Source: Nitrospirillum sp034427435 (GTDB lineage Bacteria > Pseudomonadota > Alphaproteobacteria > Azospirillales > Azospirillaceae). Taken from it: a DNA stretch of 64,000 nucleotides. A program made the position numbers and the translations under genes. The notes under the pieces are model-generated. The model was given only the letters and a program-made list of their open reading frames with translations. It was not told the origin of the DNA and did not search any database. The DNA lies in assembly GCF_034427435.1 (NCBI RefSeq), contig NZ_JAXQNP010000002.1, positions 2,356,001 to 2,420,000 on the forward strand. Direction: 5' to 3'. Shown piece after piece: positions 39,001-45,583 of this stretch (within the stretch, counting starts at the first letter, position 1; each line of letters starts with the position of its first letter).

Positions 39001-42000
39001 TGCAGGTCCGGGCGTTGACCTCTGACCAGTTGAACGCCTTGACCACGGCCGAGACACGGGCCCTGTCGGCGGCGCAGCTGACCAGCCTGGGCACCGACCA
39101 GGTGGCCAGCCTGGGCAGCGACTTCCTGGCGGCCCTCAGCTCCACCCAGGTGGCCAGCCTCTCGGCCACGCAGATCAAGGCGCTGACATCGGACCAGTTG
39201 GGCACGCTGCCCACCGCCGACGCCCGCGCGCTGACCGCGACCCAGGTCACGGCGTTGACCACCGACCAGGTGGCCAGCCTGGGCAGCGACGCCCTGTCCG
39301 CCCTGGGCGCGACCCAGGTGGCCAGCCTGACCTCCGCCCAGGTCCGGTCGCTGACCACCGATCAGTTGAACAGCCTGACCACCGCCGACGTGCGGGAGCT
39401 TTCCGGCACCCAGGTGAGCTATCTGACGACGGAGCAGCTGTCGGCCCTGGGGACGACCAACCTGTCGGCCTTGAGCAGCGCGCAGGTGCCCAGCCTGACC
39501 AGCGCCCAGGTCCAATCCCTGACCACGGACCAGCTGAACGGCCTGACCAGCGCCGACATCCGGGAATTCAGCGCCACCCAGGTGGGGGTGCTGACCACCG
39601 GCCAGCTGTCCGCCCTGGGCACCGACCAGCTGACGGCCCTCACCACCCCCCAGATCGCCGGGCTGGGCACGGGCCAGATCAGCACCCTGGGCACCGGCCA
39701 GGTGGCGGCCCTGACCACGGCGCAGGTGGCCAGCCTGTCCGCCACGCAGGTCAAGGCCCTGACCACCGGCCAGTTGGACGCGCTGGCCAGCGATACCGTT
39801 CAGAAGTTGAGCGCGACCCAGGTCGCCGCCCTGACCACGGACCAGATCGGCGGCTTGGCCACCAGTGTCCTCGCGGCCCTGACGACCAGCCAGGTGACCA
39901 GCCTGACCGCCAGCCAGGTCCCGGCGCTGACCTCGGACCAGTTGAACACTCTTTCCAGCGACGAAGCCCAGGCCCTGACCGCGTCCCAGATCCAGGCCCT
40001 GACGACCGCCCAGATCTCCCAGCTCGCCACCGGGTTCCTGGTGACGCTGAGCACCGGCCAGATCAGCAGCCTGTCGACCGCGCAGGTCGCGGCCCTGACC
40101 TCCAGCCAGTTGGGCGCCCTGCCCACCGCCGACGCCCGCGCCTTGACCGCCGCGCAGGTGGCGGCATTGACCACCGATCAGGTCGCCACCCTGAACACGG
40201 GCGCCCTCTCGGCCCTCAGCGCCACCCAGGTGGGCACCCTGACCAGCGCGCAGGTTGAGGCGCTGTCCAGCAGCCAGTTGAACAGCCTGACCAGCGCCGA
40301 CATCCAGGAGTTCACGGCGGCCCAGGTGGGCGCCTTGACCACCGACCAGTTGTCCGCCTTGGGCACCGACCAGTTGACGGCCCTCACCACCACCCAAGTG
40401 GGCGGCCTGACCACGGCGCAGGTCGCCAGCCTGCGCACCGACCAGGTGGCCGCGCTGTCCACCGCCCAGGTGACCAGCCTGTCGACCGCGCAGGTCGCGG
40501 CGCTGTCCACCGCCCAGGTCGGCGCGTTCAGCAGCAGCACGGTGCAGAGCCTGACGGGTGGCCAGGTCGCCGCCCTGACGACGGACCAGGTCAGTGAATT
40601 GGGCACGCCCTTCCTCTCAACCCTGACCACCGCCCAGGTGGCCAGCCTGACCACCCAGCAACTGAACGCGCTGGCGACCGACCAGTTGAACGCCTTGCCC
40701 ACAGCGGACATCGCCGCCCTGACGACCAAGCAGGTGGCGGGGCTCGGCACCGGCCAGGTCGCCGGCCTGGCCAGCACCGTCCTGCAGGCCCTGAGCACGG
40801 CGCAGGTGGCCAGCCTGACTACCGCGCAGGCCGGGGCGCTGTCCACCAGCCAATTGAACGCCCTGAGCACCGACGACGCCCGCGCCCTGACGACCGCCCA
40901 GGTGGCGGCCCTGTCCACCGATCAGGTTTCGGGCTTGGGCTCGGACAATCTGTCGGCCTTGAGCGCCACGCAGGTGGCCAGCCTGACCAGCGCCCAGGTG
41001 CAATCGCTGGGCACCGGGCAGTTGAACGCCCTGACCACGGCGGACGTGACCGAATTCACCGCGGCGCAGGTGGCCCTGCTGACCACCGACCAGGTGACGG
41101 CCCTGGACACCGCCCATATTTCGGCCCTGACCAGCCAGCAGGCCGCAGCCCTGACCACCACCCAGGTCCAGGCGCTGACCACCACCCAGGTAGCCGCCTT
41201 GACCACCTCCCAGGTGGCCAGCCTGTCCGCCGCGCAGGTCAAGGTTCTCGACACCGACCAACTGGCGGCCCTGGCCACCGCCGACGTCCGCGCCCTGACC
41301 GCGACGCAGGTGCAGGCCTTCAGCACGACGCAGGTCGCGGGCTTCGGCACGGCGCTGCTGGCGGCCTTGAGCAACACGCAATTGAGCAGCCTGTCGGTCC
41401 CGCAGTTCCAGACACTCAGCACCGACCAGTTGAATGCGCTCAGCACGGCGCAGGTGCGGGGCCTGTCGGCCACCCTGGTGGCCGCGCTCACCACCGACCA
41501 GATATCGGGCCTGCGCACCGACAACCTGTCGGCGCTCAGCGGGCCGCAAACGACGGTGCTGACCACCGCGCAAATCCGGGCGCTGACCACCGGCCAGTTG
41601 GCGGCGCTGACCACCGCCGATATCCGCGAATTTTCCGCCACCCAGGTGGGTGTGCTGACCACCAGCCAAGTCGCGGCCCTGACCACCACCGAAGTGTCGA
41701 TCCTGTCCGCGACCCAGTTGGCCGCGTTCAGCACGACCCAGGTGGGCGCCCTGACCACGGACCAGGCCGCCGCCCTGACGGCGACCCAGGTGGCCGGCCT
41801 GTCGCTGACCCAGGTGAAGTCGTTCAGCACCGACCAACTGGACGCCCTGGCCACGGACCGCATCCAAAGCCTGACGCCGGCGCAGGTGACCGCCCTGACC
41901 ACGGCGCAGATCGCGGGACTCAGCACCATCAACCTGTCCGCACTGACCGGCACGCAGGTTTCGCTGTTGGGCAGTGCCCAGATCGACGCGCTAACGACGC

Positions 42001-42206
42001 AGCAATTGATCGCGCTGAGCACGGACGATATCCGCGAATTCACGGTCAGCCAGGTGCCGATGTTCACCACCGACCAGATCCCGGGCCTCAGCCCCACCCA
42101 GATCCAGTCGATGACATCGGACCAGGCCAACGCCTTCACCGGCGACCAGCTGGGGGTGTTCACCACCGACCAGACCAACGCCTGGCAGACGGCCCGCTCG
42201 TCATAA
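36093..42206 (+). CDS. Giant octapeptide-repeat protein
   Basis: About 2037 residues from ATG 36093 (GGGGTGGG just upstream); a GTG at 36036 would extend it by 19. Nearly the entire protein is about 254 tandem octapeptides with consensus L-[TSG]-[TS]-x-Q-[VIL]-x-[AS], for example LTTAQVAA, LTTDQLNA, LSTADIRE. The composition is extreme: Thr, Ala, Leu, Gln, Ser, Val and Asp dominate, Cys is absent, Lys and aromatic residues are rare. T-T-x-Q may act as a helix N-cap, so each octad may be a short helix turn in a solenoid; this is an inference. There is no signal peptide, anchor or other domain, and the repeats run to the C-terminus. No secretion system is adjacent. The function is unknown; an adhesin, surface-layer or scaffold role is possible. 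Confidence 0.85.
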   Translation: MVSQISYLTPAQFAAVTTANIQRLTTQDVQALTTAQIKAMTTAQAIAFQVSQMVFTASQLQAFSEADLAALETDDLKALKATQISALTSNQIQALTTAQLAALTTADIQEFTKAQVGSFTTDQLAALSTADIRALTVTQVSGLTSAQVAGLGTDNLSALSSAQTASLSSAQVAALTTDQLAALTTADIREFTAAQVAFLTTSQTAGLTTGAVSALSTSQVASLTTAQIRALTSDQLAALSTVDAKALTATQLSALGTGQVSVLTSGVLSTLNSLQVAAFSTAQVRALGSDQLNALTTTDIREFTSLQVAALTTDQVAALNTGSLAALTSLQTAALTTAQVAALGTDQVGGLTTAQVAGLSVNQLKALSTDQLGALGTATVQKLTSIQVAALTTAQVAGLTTANLSALTSAQVQRLGSAQIRALTTDQLNGLTTADMREFAASQLTALGTDQVAALDTANLTALTTAQLTGLTSTQLSALTTDQVAALTTAQLASLTAVQMKGLDAEQLGALGTATVQNLTAAQIAALTTAQIAAMSTANLSALNSAQVAVLGSLQIQALTSDQLNALNSADMREFTVTQIASLSTTQVAALGSGALSALSTSQVASLTVAQLRTLGSDQVAALSTADIRALSAVQVQGLTTAQVATLGTDALSALASTQVQSLTNTQVQSLTTDQLNALASSDLREFTPGQIAALTTDQVAGLQTATLAGLSTAQVAALTTKQIRALTSDQLAGLTTADARALTATQLAAISTNQVPELGTDALSALSASQVTGLNSAQIQALGTDQLNSLTTADIREFSATQVSFLTTDQLSSLSTANLSALSSTQVPSLGSGQIRALTTDQLNALSTADAREFTATQVGALSADQLSALGTTQLTALTSPQLAGLSTAQVTVLTTDQVAALTTAQLTTLSAGQVAALSTDQLAALPTASLQKLTATQVAALTTAQVAGLGTDTLAALTTAQVTSLTSLQVRALTSDQLNALTTAETRALSAAQLTSLGTDQVASLGSDFLAALSSTQVASLSATQIKALTSDQLGTLPTADARALTATQVTALTTDQVASLGSDALSALGATQVASLTSAQVRSLTTDQLNSLTTADVRELSGTQVSYLTTEQLSALGTTNLSALSSAQVPSLTSAQVQSLTTDQLNGLTSADIREFSATQVGVLTTGQLSALGTDQLTALTTPQIAGLGTGQISTLGTGQVAALTTAQVASLSATQVKALTTGQLDALASDTVQKLSATQVAALTTDQIGGLATSVLAALTTSQVTSLTASQVPALTSDQLNTLSSDEAQALTASQIQALTTAQISQLATGFLVTLSTGQISSLSTAQVAALTSSQLGALPTADARALTAAQVAALTTDQVATLNTGALSALSATQVGTLTSAQVEALSSSQLNSLTSADIQEFTAAQVGALTTDQLSALGTDQLTALTTTQVGGLTTAQVASLRTDQVAALSTAQVTSLSTAQVAALSTAQVGAFSSSTVQSLTGGQVAALTTDQVSELGTPFLSTLTTAQVASLTTQQLNALATDQLNALPTADIAALTTKQVAGLGTGQVAGLASTVLQALSTAQVASLTTAQAGALSTSQLNALSTDDARALTTAQVAALSTDQVSGLGSDNLSALSATQVASLTSAQVQSLGTGQLNALTTADVTEFTAAQVALLTTDQVTALDTAHISALTSQQAAALTTTQVQALTTTQVAALTTSQVASLSAAQVKVLDTDQLAALATADVRALTATQVQAFSTTQVAGFGTALLAALSNTQLSSLSVPQFQTLSTDQLNALSTAQVRGLSATLVAALTTDQISGLRTDNLSALSGPQTTVLTTAQIRALTTGQLAALTTADIREFSATQVGVLTTSQVAALTTTEVSILSATQLAAFSTTQVGALTTDQAAALTATQVAGLSLTQVKSFSTDQLDALATDRIQSLTPAQVTALTTAQIAGLSTINLSALTGTQVSLLGSAQIDALTTQQLIALSTDDIREFTVSQVPMFTTDQIPGLSPTQIQSMTSDQANAFTGDQLGVFTTDQTNAWQTARSS
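36114..42190 (+). repeat. 24-base coding repeat with a 168-base higher-order period
   Basis: At the protein level octads group into blocks of seven (56 residues, 168 bases). Each block starts with a [TS]-x-D-[IMA]-[RQ]-[EA] octad, has an x-x-x-x-LSA octad at position 4, and ends with a TTDQLNA-type octad. Some blocks are ten octads long, with a TATVQ[KN]-type octad in place of the next block's first unit. The block-opening octad tends to alternate between forms followed by Phe (REF) and forms followed by Leu (RAL). Copies differ at many synonymous and replacement sites, so this is not a recent expansion. Confidence 0.85.
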
Positions 42207-42251
42207 GCGGCGTGTCGCGCAACAGTTGGGTTTGGCGAAAGCGGTTACCGC

Positions 42252-42689
42252 TCAGGCGCCGGCCAGGCTCCACAGCGCGCTGCCCGCCACCAGGGGGCGG
42301 TCGCCGTCGTGGATGCGAACCTCGGTCACCAGTTGTGACCAATTGCGCCGGATCAGCCGCGCCTCACCCTGGACCAAGGTGCCGCGCGGGCCGCTGCCCA
42401 GATGGTTGAGCGACAGGTTCAGCAGCACCGCCTCGCCGTCCGGCACGCCCTCATCGCTGATGGCGCGCAGGCAAACCAGCTCAGCGAACGCGGCGAGGAC
42501 GGATGTGTGGATTTGGCCGCCGGCGGCGAGGTGGCGTTCATCGGCCACGAAGGCGCGAACCCAGCCGCCGTAGCCGCCACCCCGGGCCGGCCGGCCCTCC
42601 CAAAAGGGGCCGATGTGGGCGACGAAGCCGGGTGTCACCGGGCACAGCGCCCACCCCTCGGTAGTCGTTTCAGCCGCGCCATCCACCAT
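42252..42689 (-). CDS. PaaI-like acyl-CoA thioesterase
   Basis: 145 residues, one hotdog domain. The central helix and the following strands (GGQIHTSVLAAFAELVCLRA, then AVLLNLSLNHLGSGPRGT) match the PaaI/4HBT group: G-G-x-[IV]-H-x-x-[VM]-x-A at the catalytic helix and L-x-L-x-x-L-x-x-x-x-x-G at the adjacent strand. It hydrolyses acyl-CoA thioesters; the substrate is unknown. It converges on the giant repeat gene from the other side and precedes no pathway genes. Confidence 0.82.
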   Translation of the reverse strand: MVDGAAETTTEGWALCPVTPGFVAHIGPFWEGRPARGGGYGGWVRAFVADERHLAAGGQIHTSVLAAFAELVCLRAISDEGVPDGEAVLLNLSLNHLGSGPRGTLVQGEARLIRRNWSQLVTEVRIHDGDRPLVAGSALWSLAGA

Positions 42690-42714
42690 TACGCCCGGGC
42701 CCCATGGGTATGAG

Positions 42715-43017
42715 TCAGCCGTTCACCCGCGTGAACTCGCGGAAGGTGACGGCGATCTTGTCCTCGACGATGGTGACCTCTCCCCGGCCCACGGTGCGGC
42801 CGGAAACGATGATATCGGACAGGTCGTCGATCTTGCGGTCCAGTTCCACGATGGCGCCGCGGCCCAGCTTCAGCAGGTCGCGCACCCGGATGGTGGAGGT
42901 TCCCAGCACCACCGACACCTCGACCACCGTGTCATAGATGGCCGAAAGCTCCGTCGACGCGCCCATCGTGGCGCCGCCGCCGCCGAACATGGCATCGATA
43001 TCGTCCTGGTTGCTCAT
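42715..43017 (-). CDS. fliN: Flagellar motor switch protein FliN
   Basis: 100 residues. The SpoA domain fills it (about 20-98): YDTVVEVSVVLGTSTIRVRD, then LGRGAIVELDRKIDDLSDII and GRGEVTIVEDKIAVTFREF. This is the short FliN form that forms the C-ring with FliM and FliG. No other flagellar gene is seen in the window, so it is an isolated copy. It could instead be a type III secretion C-ring homologue, but the D-x-x-I/L-E-V-S-V start favours flagellar FliN. Confidence 0.85.
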   Translation of the reverse strand: MSNQDDIDAMFGGGGATMGASTELSAIYDTVVEVSVVLGTSTIRVRDLLKLGRGAIVELDRKIDDLSDIIVSGRTVGRGEVTIVEDKIAVTFREFTRVNG

Positions 43018-43158
43018 GTCGTCGGACCCGTATTCGCCAATCCCACCCGTGAGATGCCGAATGACATTACCATGACCCGACGGCGCGGGGGGAGCGATTT
43101 GGCGCTAGAGTTATCCGCCCGGGCCCGCTCACGGTGATGCCCACCGTCACCCGCGTGG

Positions 43159-44394
43159 TCATATCATGCAGGCGGCGGCCAGGCCGGGGGCCTCGGGGGC
43201 CGCCACCGCCTGCTGCCCCATGCCATCCCAGACGTAGGCCTCGACCCGGTTCCGGCCGCCGGTCTTGGCACGGTAGAGCGCCTGGTCGGCGGCATCGACC
43301 AGGGCATCCCAGCCGACATCCGGGGCGATATTGGCGCGGCCGACGCTGATGGTGCACTGGATCGCCGTCCCGGGAACGATCACCAATTGCTCCACCGCCC
43401 GGCGTATCCGTTCCGCCACTGTGCCCACGGTGATTCCGTCAGCCTCCGGCAGGACGACGGCGAACTCCTCGCCACCGACGCGGCCCACCACATCGGTGGC
43501 GCGGATGACCCCGGCGATGGTTTCCGCCACGCGCCGGATCACCATGTCGCCCCCGCTGTGCCCCCAGCGGTCGTTGATGGCCTTGAAATGGTCGATGTCG
43601 ATCATCAGCACGCCCAGAGGCTGCTTGTTCTGGTGGGCCCGCTCGACCATGCGGGCGCCCTTCTCCCACAGCACGCGCCGGTTGGCGATGCCCGTCAGGG
43701 GATCCTGGTCGGCCAGGGTGACCAGGCGCGCCTGCAAACGCTGGCCCACCATCCAGAGATAGCCCAGGGTCAACGTGAAGGTGACCCCGACCCGCAGCAG
43801 CAGGGCCATCGAAGTGGTGGGCTCACGCAGGTCGCCGATCACGACACCACCATGGGGCAGGACTTGGAACGCCTCCCACACCATCCGGGTCAGCAGGACG
43901 GCCGCCCACGCCAAGTTGAAGCCGGCCATGGTCCAGGCCGCGATCCGCACATCACGCTCCGCATGACGGATCAGAAGCCAGGCTGTGCCCGAGGCCAGCA
44001 GAAGGCGGCATCCGCATCCGAGGATGACGTTGATGGGCATATGCAGCCCGACCCCGAGAAAAACGCCAATCTTGGCGCAGGATAAAATCCCCGCCGGCGC
44101 CAGAAGCCACAGCGACCGTCGCGGCAGGCCCAAAAATGACTGGACGCCGACAAACGCCAGCATCGTGCCCCAGTCGATTTGCAGATTGCCGATCAGGCTG
44201 GAAATAGGCGGGGGCTTGCCAGGACCGGCATGGGGCGACACCACAATCAGCAGGCCCGCCGCGTGCACCAAATTCGACAGGACCCAGAACCAAACCGCCG
44301 GGCCAGCCTTCAGGGTGCGGCCAACGGGAACCAGACAGAAGGCGGCGACGACATGAAGGAGAATATTGACGATCAGAAGTGTCAGGATGTTCAT
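43159..44394 (-). CDS. Membrane diguanylate cyclase (GGDEF)
   Basis: 411 residues from ATG 44394 (GGGGCGAG upstream); the frame to 44475 adds 27 non-conserved residues. Six or seven transmembrane helices fill the first 205 residues (MNILTLLIVNILLHVVAAFC is the first). The GGDEF domain runs from about 225: LADQDPLTGIANRR, VLMIDIDHFKAINDRWGHSG and the active site RVGGEEFAVVLPEA. An inhibitory I-site (RxxD, in IRATDVVGR) lies at the usual distance upstream, so product inhibition is likely. It synthesises cyclic di-GMP; the sensed signal is unknown. It is close to the fliN gene, but no operon is evident. Confidence 0.92.
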   Translation of the reverse strand: MNILTLLIVNILLHVVAAFCLVPVGRTLKAGPAVWFWVLSNLVHAAGLLIVVSPHAGPGKPPPISSLIGNLQIDWGTMLAFVGVQSFLGLPRRSLWLLAPAGILSCAKIGVFLGVGLHMPINVILGCGCRLLLASGTAWLLIRHAERDVRIAAWTMAGFNLAWAAVLLTRMVWEAFQVLPHGGVVIGDLREPTTSMALLLRVGVTFTLTLGYLWMVGQRLQARLVTLADQDPLTGIANRRVLWEKGARMVERAHQNKQPLGVLMIDIDHFKAINDRWGHSGGDMVIRRVAETIAGVIRATDVVGRVGGEEFAVVLPEADGITVGTVAERIRRAVEQLVIVPGTAIQCTISVGRANIAPDVGWDALVDAADQALYRAKTGGRNRVEAYVWDGMGQQAVAAPEAPGLAAACMI

Positions 44395-44578
44395 CTCGCC
44401 CCACCATCCCCGCGCGCGGAAATGATCAATCTGCCCGGACGAACGATTAGGATACCAATGCCCCTTGTCGCGCATTAATCCATTAGTCGGACACCGAACC
44501 GTGCGCGCTTTATATCATAAAAACTGTTAACGGGGCGTTCAGGGCAGGCGCATTACCTGTAAATGCAGATCTGCAAAA

Positions 44579-45106
44579 TTAAGCGTTTTTGGTTTGCATC
44601 CGCCGCGCGGCGACGAAGGCCGCCGCCGCCCGCCAGGGGTCCAGCGTGAAGAAGCGCCGCGCCTGGCCGGACGGGGAGGTCAGGACGAACAGCGCTGTTC
44701 CTTCAAAATCAAGGGCTTGGCGCCCATAGTCGGGGCTTCCGGTCAGGCCGAAATGGCCGGCCAGGAACACCGACGCCGCCGTCTTGCTGGTGAAGGCGAC
44801 GGCGGCGGGACGGTGACGACGCATCTTGTCCACGAAGGCCGCCACGTCATAGGCGGACGGGTCCAGGTCTACGTCATTGCCGAACTGGGTCTTGTTCAGG
44901 TCCGTCAATCCCAGGCCCAGCGTCGGCAGGGTGGGATAATCCTGTGGCCTCAGCCGCGTTGGCGTGAAACCGGCAGCGTGCAGGCTGGGCCAGAAGGCAT
45001 TGCCGGGCTTGGCGTAATAGGCCTTGGCCGCCATGGAGGCGCGGCTGGGCGCCGTGCCGCAGAACACCAAATCGAGACCAGGCACGAGGACGTCGGGGAT
45101 CAGCAT
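44579..45106 (-). CDS. mug: G:T/U mismatch-specific DNA glycosylase Mug
   Basis: 175 residues of the uracil-DNA glycosylase superfamily. VFCGTAPSRASMAAKAYYAK is the Mug/TDG-type motif A region, in which the catalytic residue is Asn in Mug but this protein shows the APS form seen in many alphaproteobacterial homologues. LTSPSGQARRF is motif B, with the S-P-S-x-x-A-R signature. It would excise U or ethenocytosine opposite G. The absence of the Asn (GINPG type) means activity should be considered probable, not proven. Confidence 0.82.
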   Translation of the reverse strand: MLIPDVLVPGLDLVFCGTAPSRASMAAKAYYAKPGNAFWPSLHAAGFTPTRLRPQDYPTLPTLGLGLTDLNKTQFGNDVDLDPSAYDVAAFVDKMRRHRPAAVAFTSKTAASVFLAGHFGLTGSPDYGRQALDFEGTALFVLTSPSGQARRFFTLDPWRAAAAFVAARRMQTKNA

Positions 45107-45159
45107 GGCGCAAAGATAGGGACGTCCCCCATCCCGCGCCAGTGCCTACCCGCTTGGCC

Positions 45160-45375
45160 TCACTCCGCCGGCTGCTGCGCCAGCTCATCCGGGTGGCCGC
45201 CGATGGTGCGGGCGATGGTGAAGAAGTTCACCAGCACGCCGAAGGCGACGAACAGCAAGCCGTCAATGTAGCCCGCCAGATCGGTGGACCCGGCGGCGAA
45301 GAACAGGCCCAGCACGGCCACGATGATGCCCATGCCATGAACGAAGATCGCCGGCAGGGTGTTGGACGCTTTCAT
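45160..45375 (-). CDS. Small membrane protein next to the cco block
   Basis: 71 residues with two transmembrane helices (about 8-28, HGMGIIVAVLGLFFAAG; about 34-56, IDGLLFVAFGVLVNFFTIAR). A His is present at each end. It lies just after ccoS in the same orientation, separated by a short duplication, and may be cotranscribed. No family is recognised. Confidence 0.65.
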   Translation of the reverse strand: MKASNTLPAIFVHGMGIIVAVLGLFFAAGSTDLAGYIDGLLFVAFGVLVNFFTIARTIGGHPDELAQQPAE

Positions 45376-45387
45376 GACTCACTCCAT

Positions 45388-45423
45388 CAGACTAAACGGA
45401 TCAGGCAGACTAAACGGATCAGG
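45388..45423. repeat. Perfect 18-base tandem duplication across the ccoS stop
   Basis: CAGACTAAACGGATCAGG occurs twice in a row (45388-45405 and 45406-45423). The right-hand copy contains the ccoS stop codon (45419-45421 on the minus strand), so the duplication adds a second stop downstream without changing the protein. Confidence 0.85.
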
Positions 45424-45583
45424 TGCGCCGCTTGGGCAGCGGCGTTTCATCCTCGTACAGGATGCGGGTGGCGGAGCCGTCGAGATCCTCGAACTGGCCA
45501 TCGCGCACCGCCCAGAGGAAAGCGCAAAGCCCCAGCCCGCCCAGCAGCAGGGCGGCGGGAATAAGGAAAAGCAGGCTGTTCAT
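45419..45583 (-). CDS. ccoS: cbb3-type oxidase assembly protein CcoS
   Basis: 54 residues. It starts MNSLLFLIPAALLLGGLGLC, a single N-terminal transmembrane helix, followed by the CcoS signature FLWAVRDGQFEDLDGSATRI. The start codon overlaps the ccoI stop by one base (TGATG), so translation is coupled. CcoS is needed for maturation of cytochrome cbb3 (heme b and copper insertion into CcoN). Confidence 0.92.
   Translation of the reverse strand: MNSLLFLIPAALLLGGLGLCAFLWAVRDGQFEDLDGSATRILYEDETPLPKRRT

Noticed and set aside
36110..42178. Long open frames on the minus strand across the giant repeat gene (up to 516 codons)
   Set aside because: They arise from the 24-base repeat with strong third-position bias, which removes stops in antisense frames. 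The products are low-complexity Gly/Arg/Gln or Val/Ala/Ser sequence with no family resemblance.
36114..42190. CRISPR array suggested by the regular 24-base period
   Set aside because: There are no unique spacers, the repeat is degenerate and it is translated in one unbroken frame.
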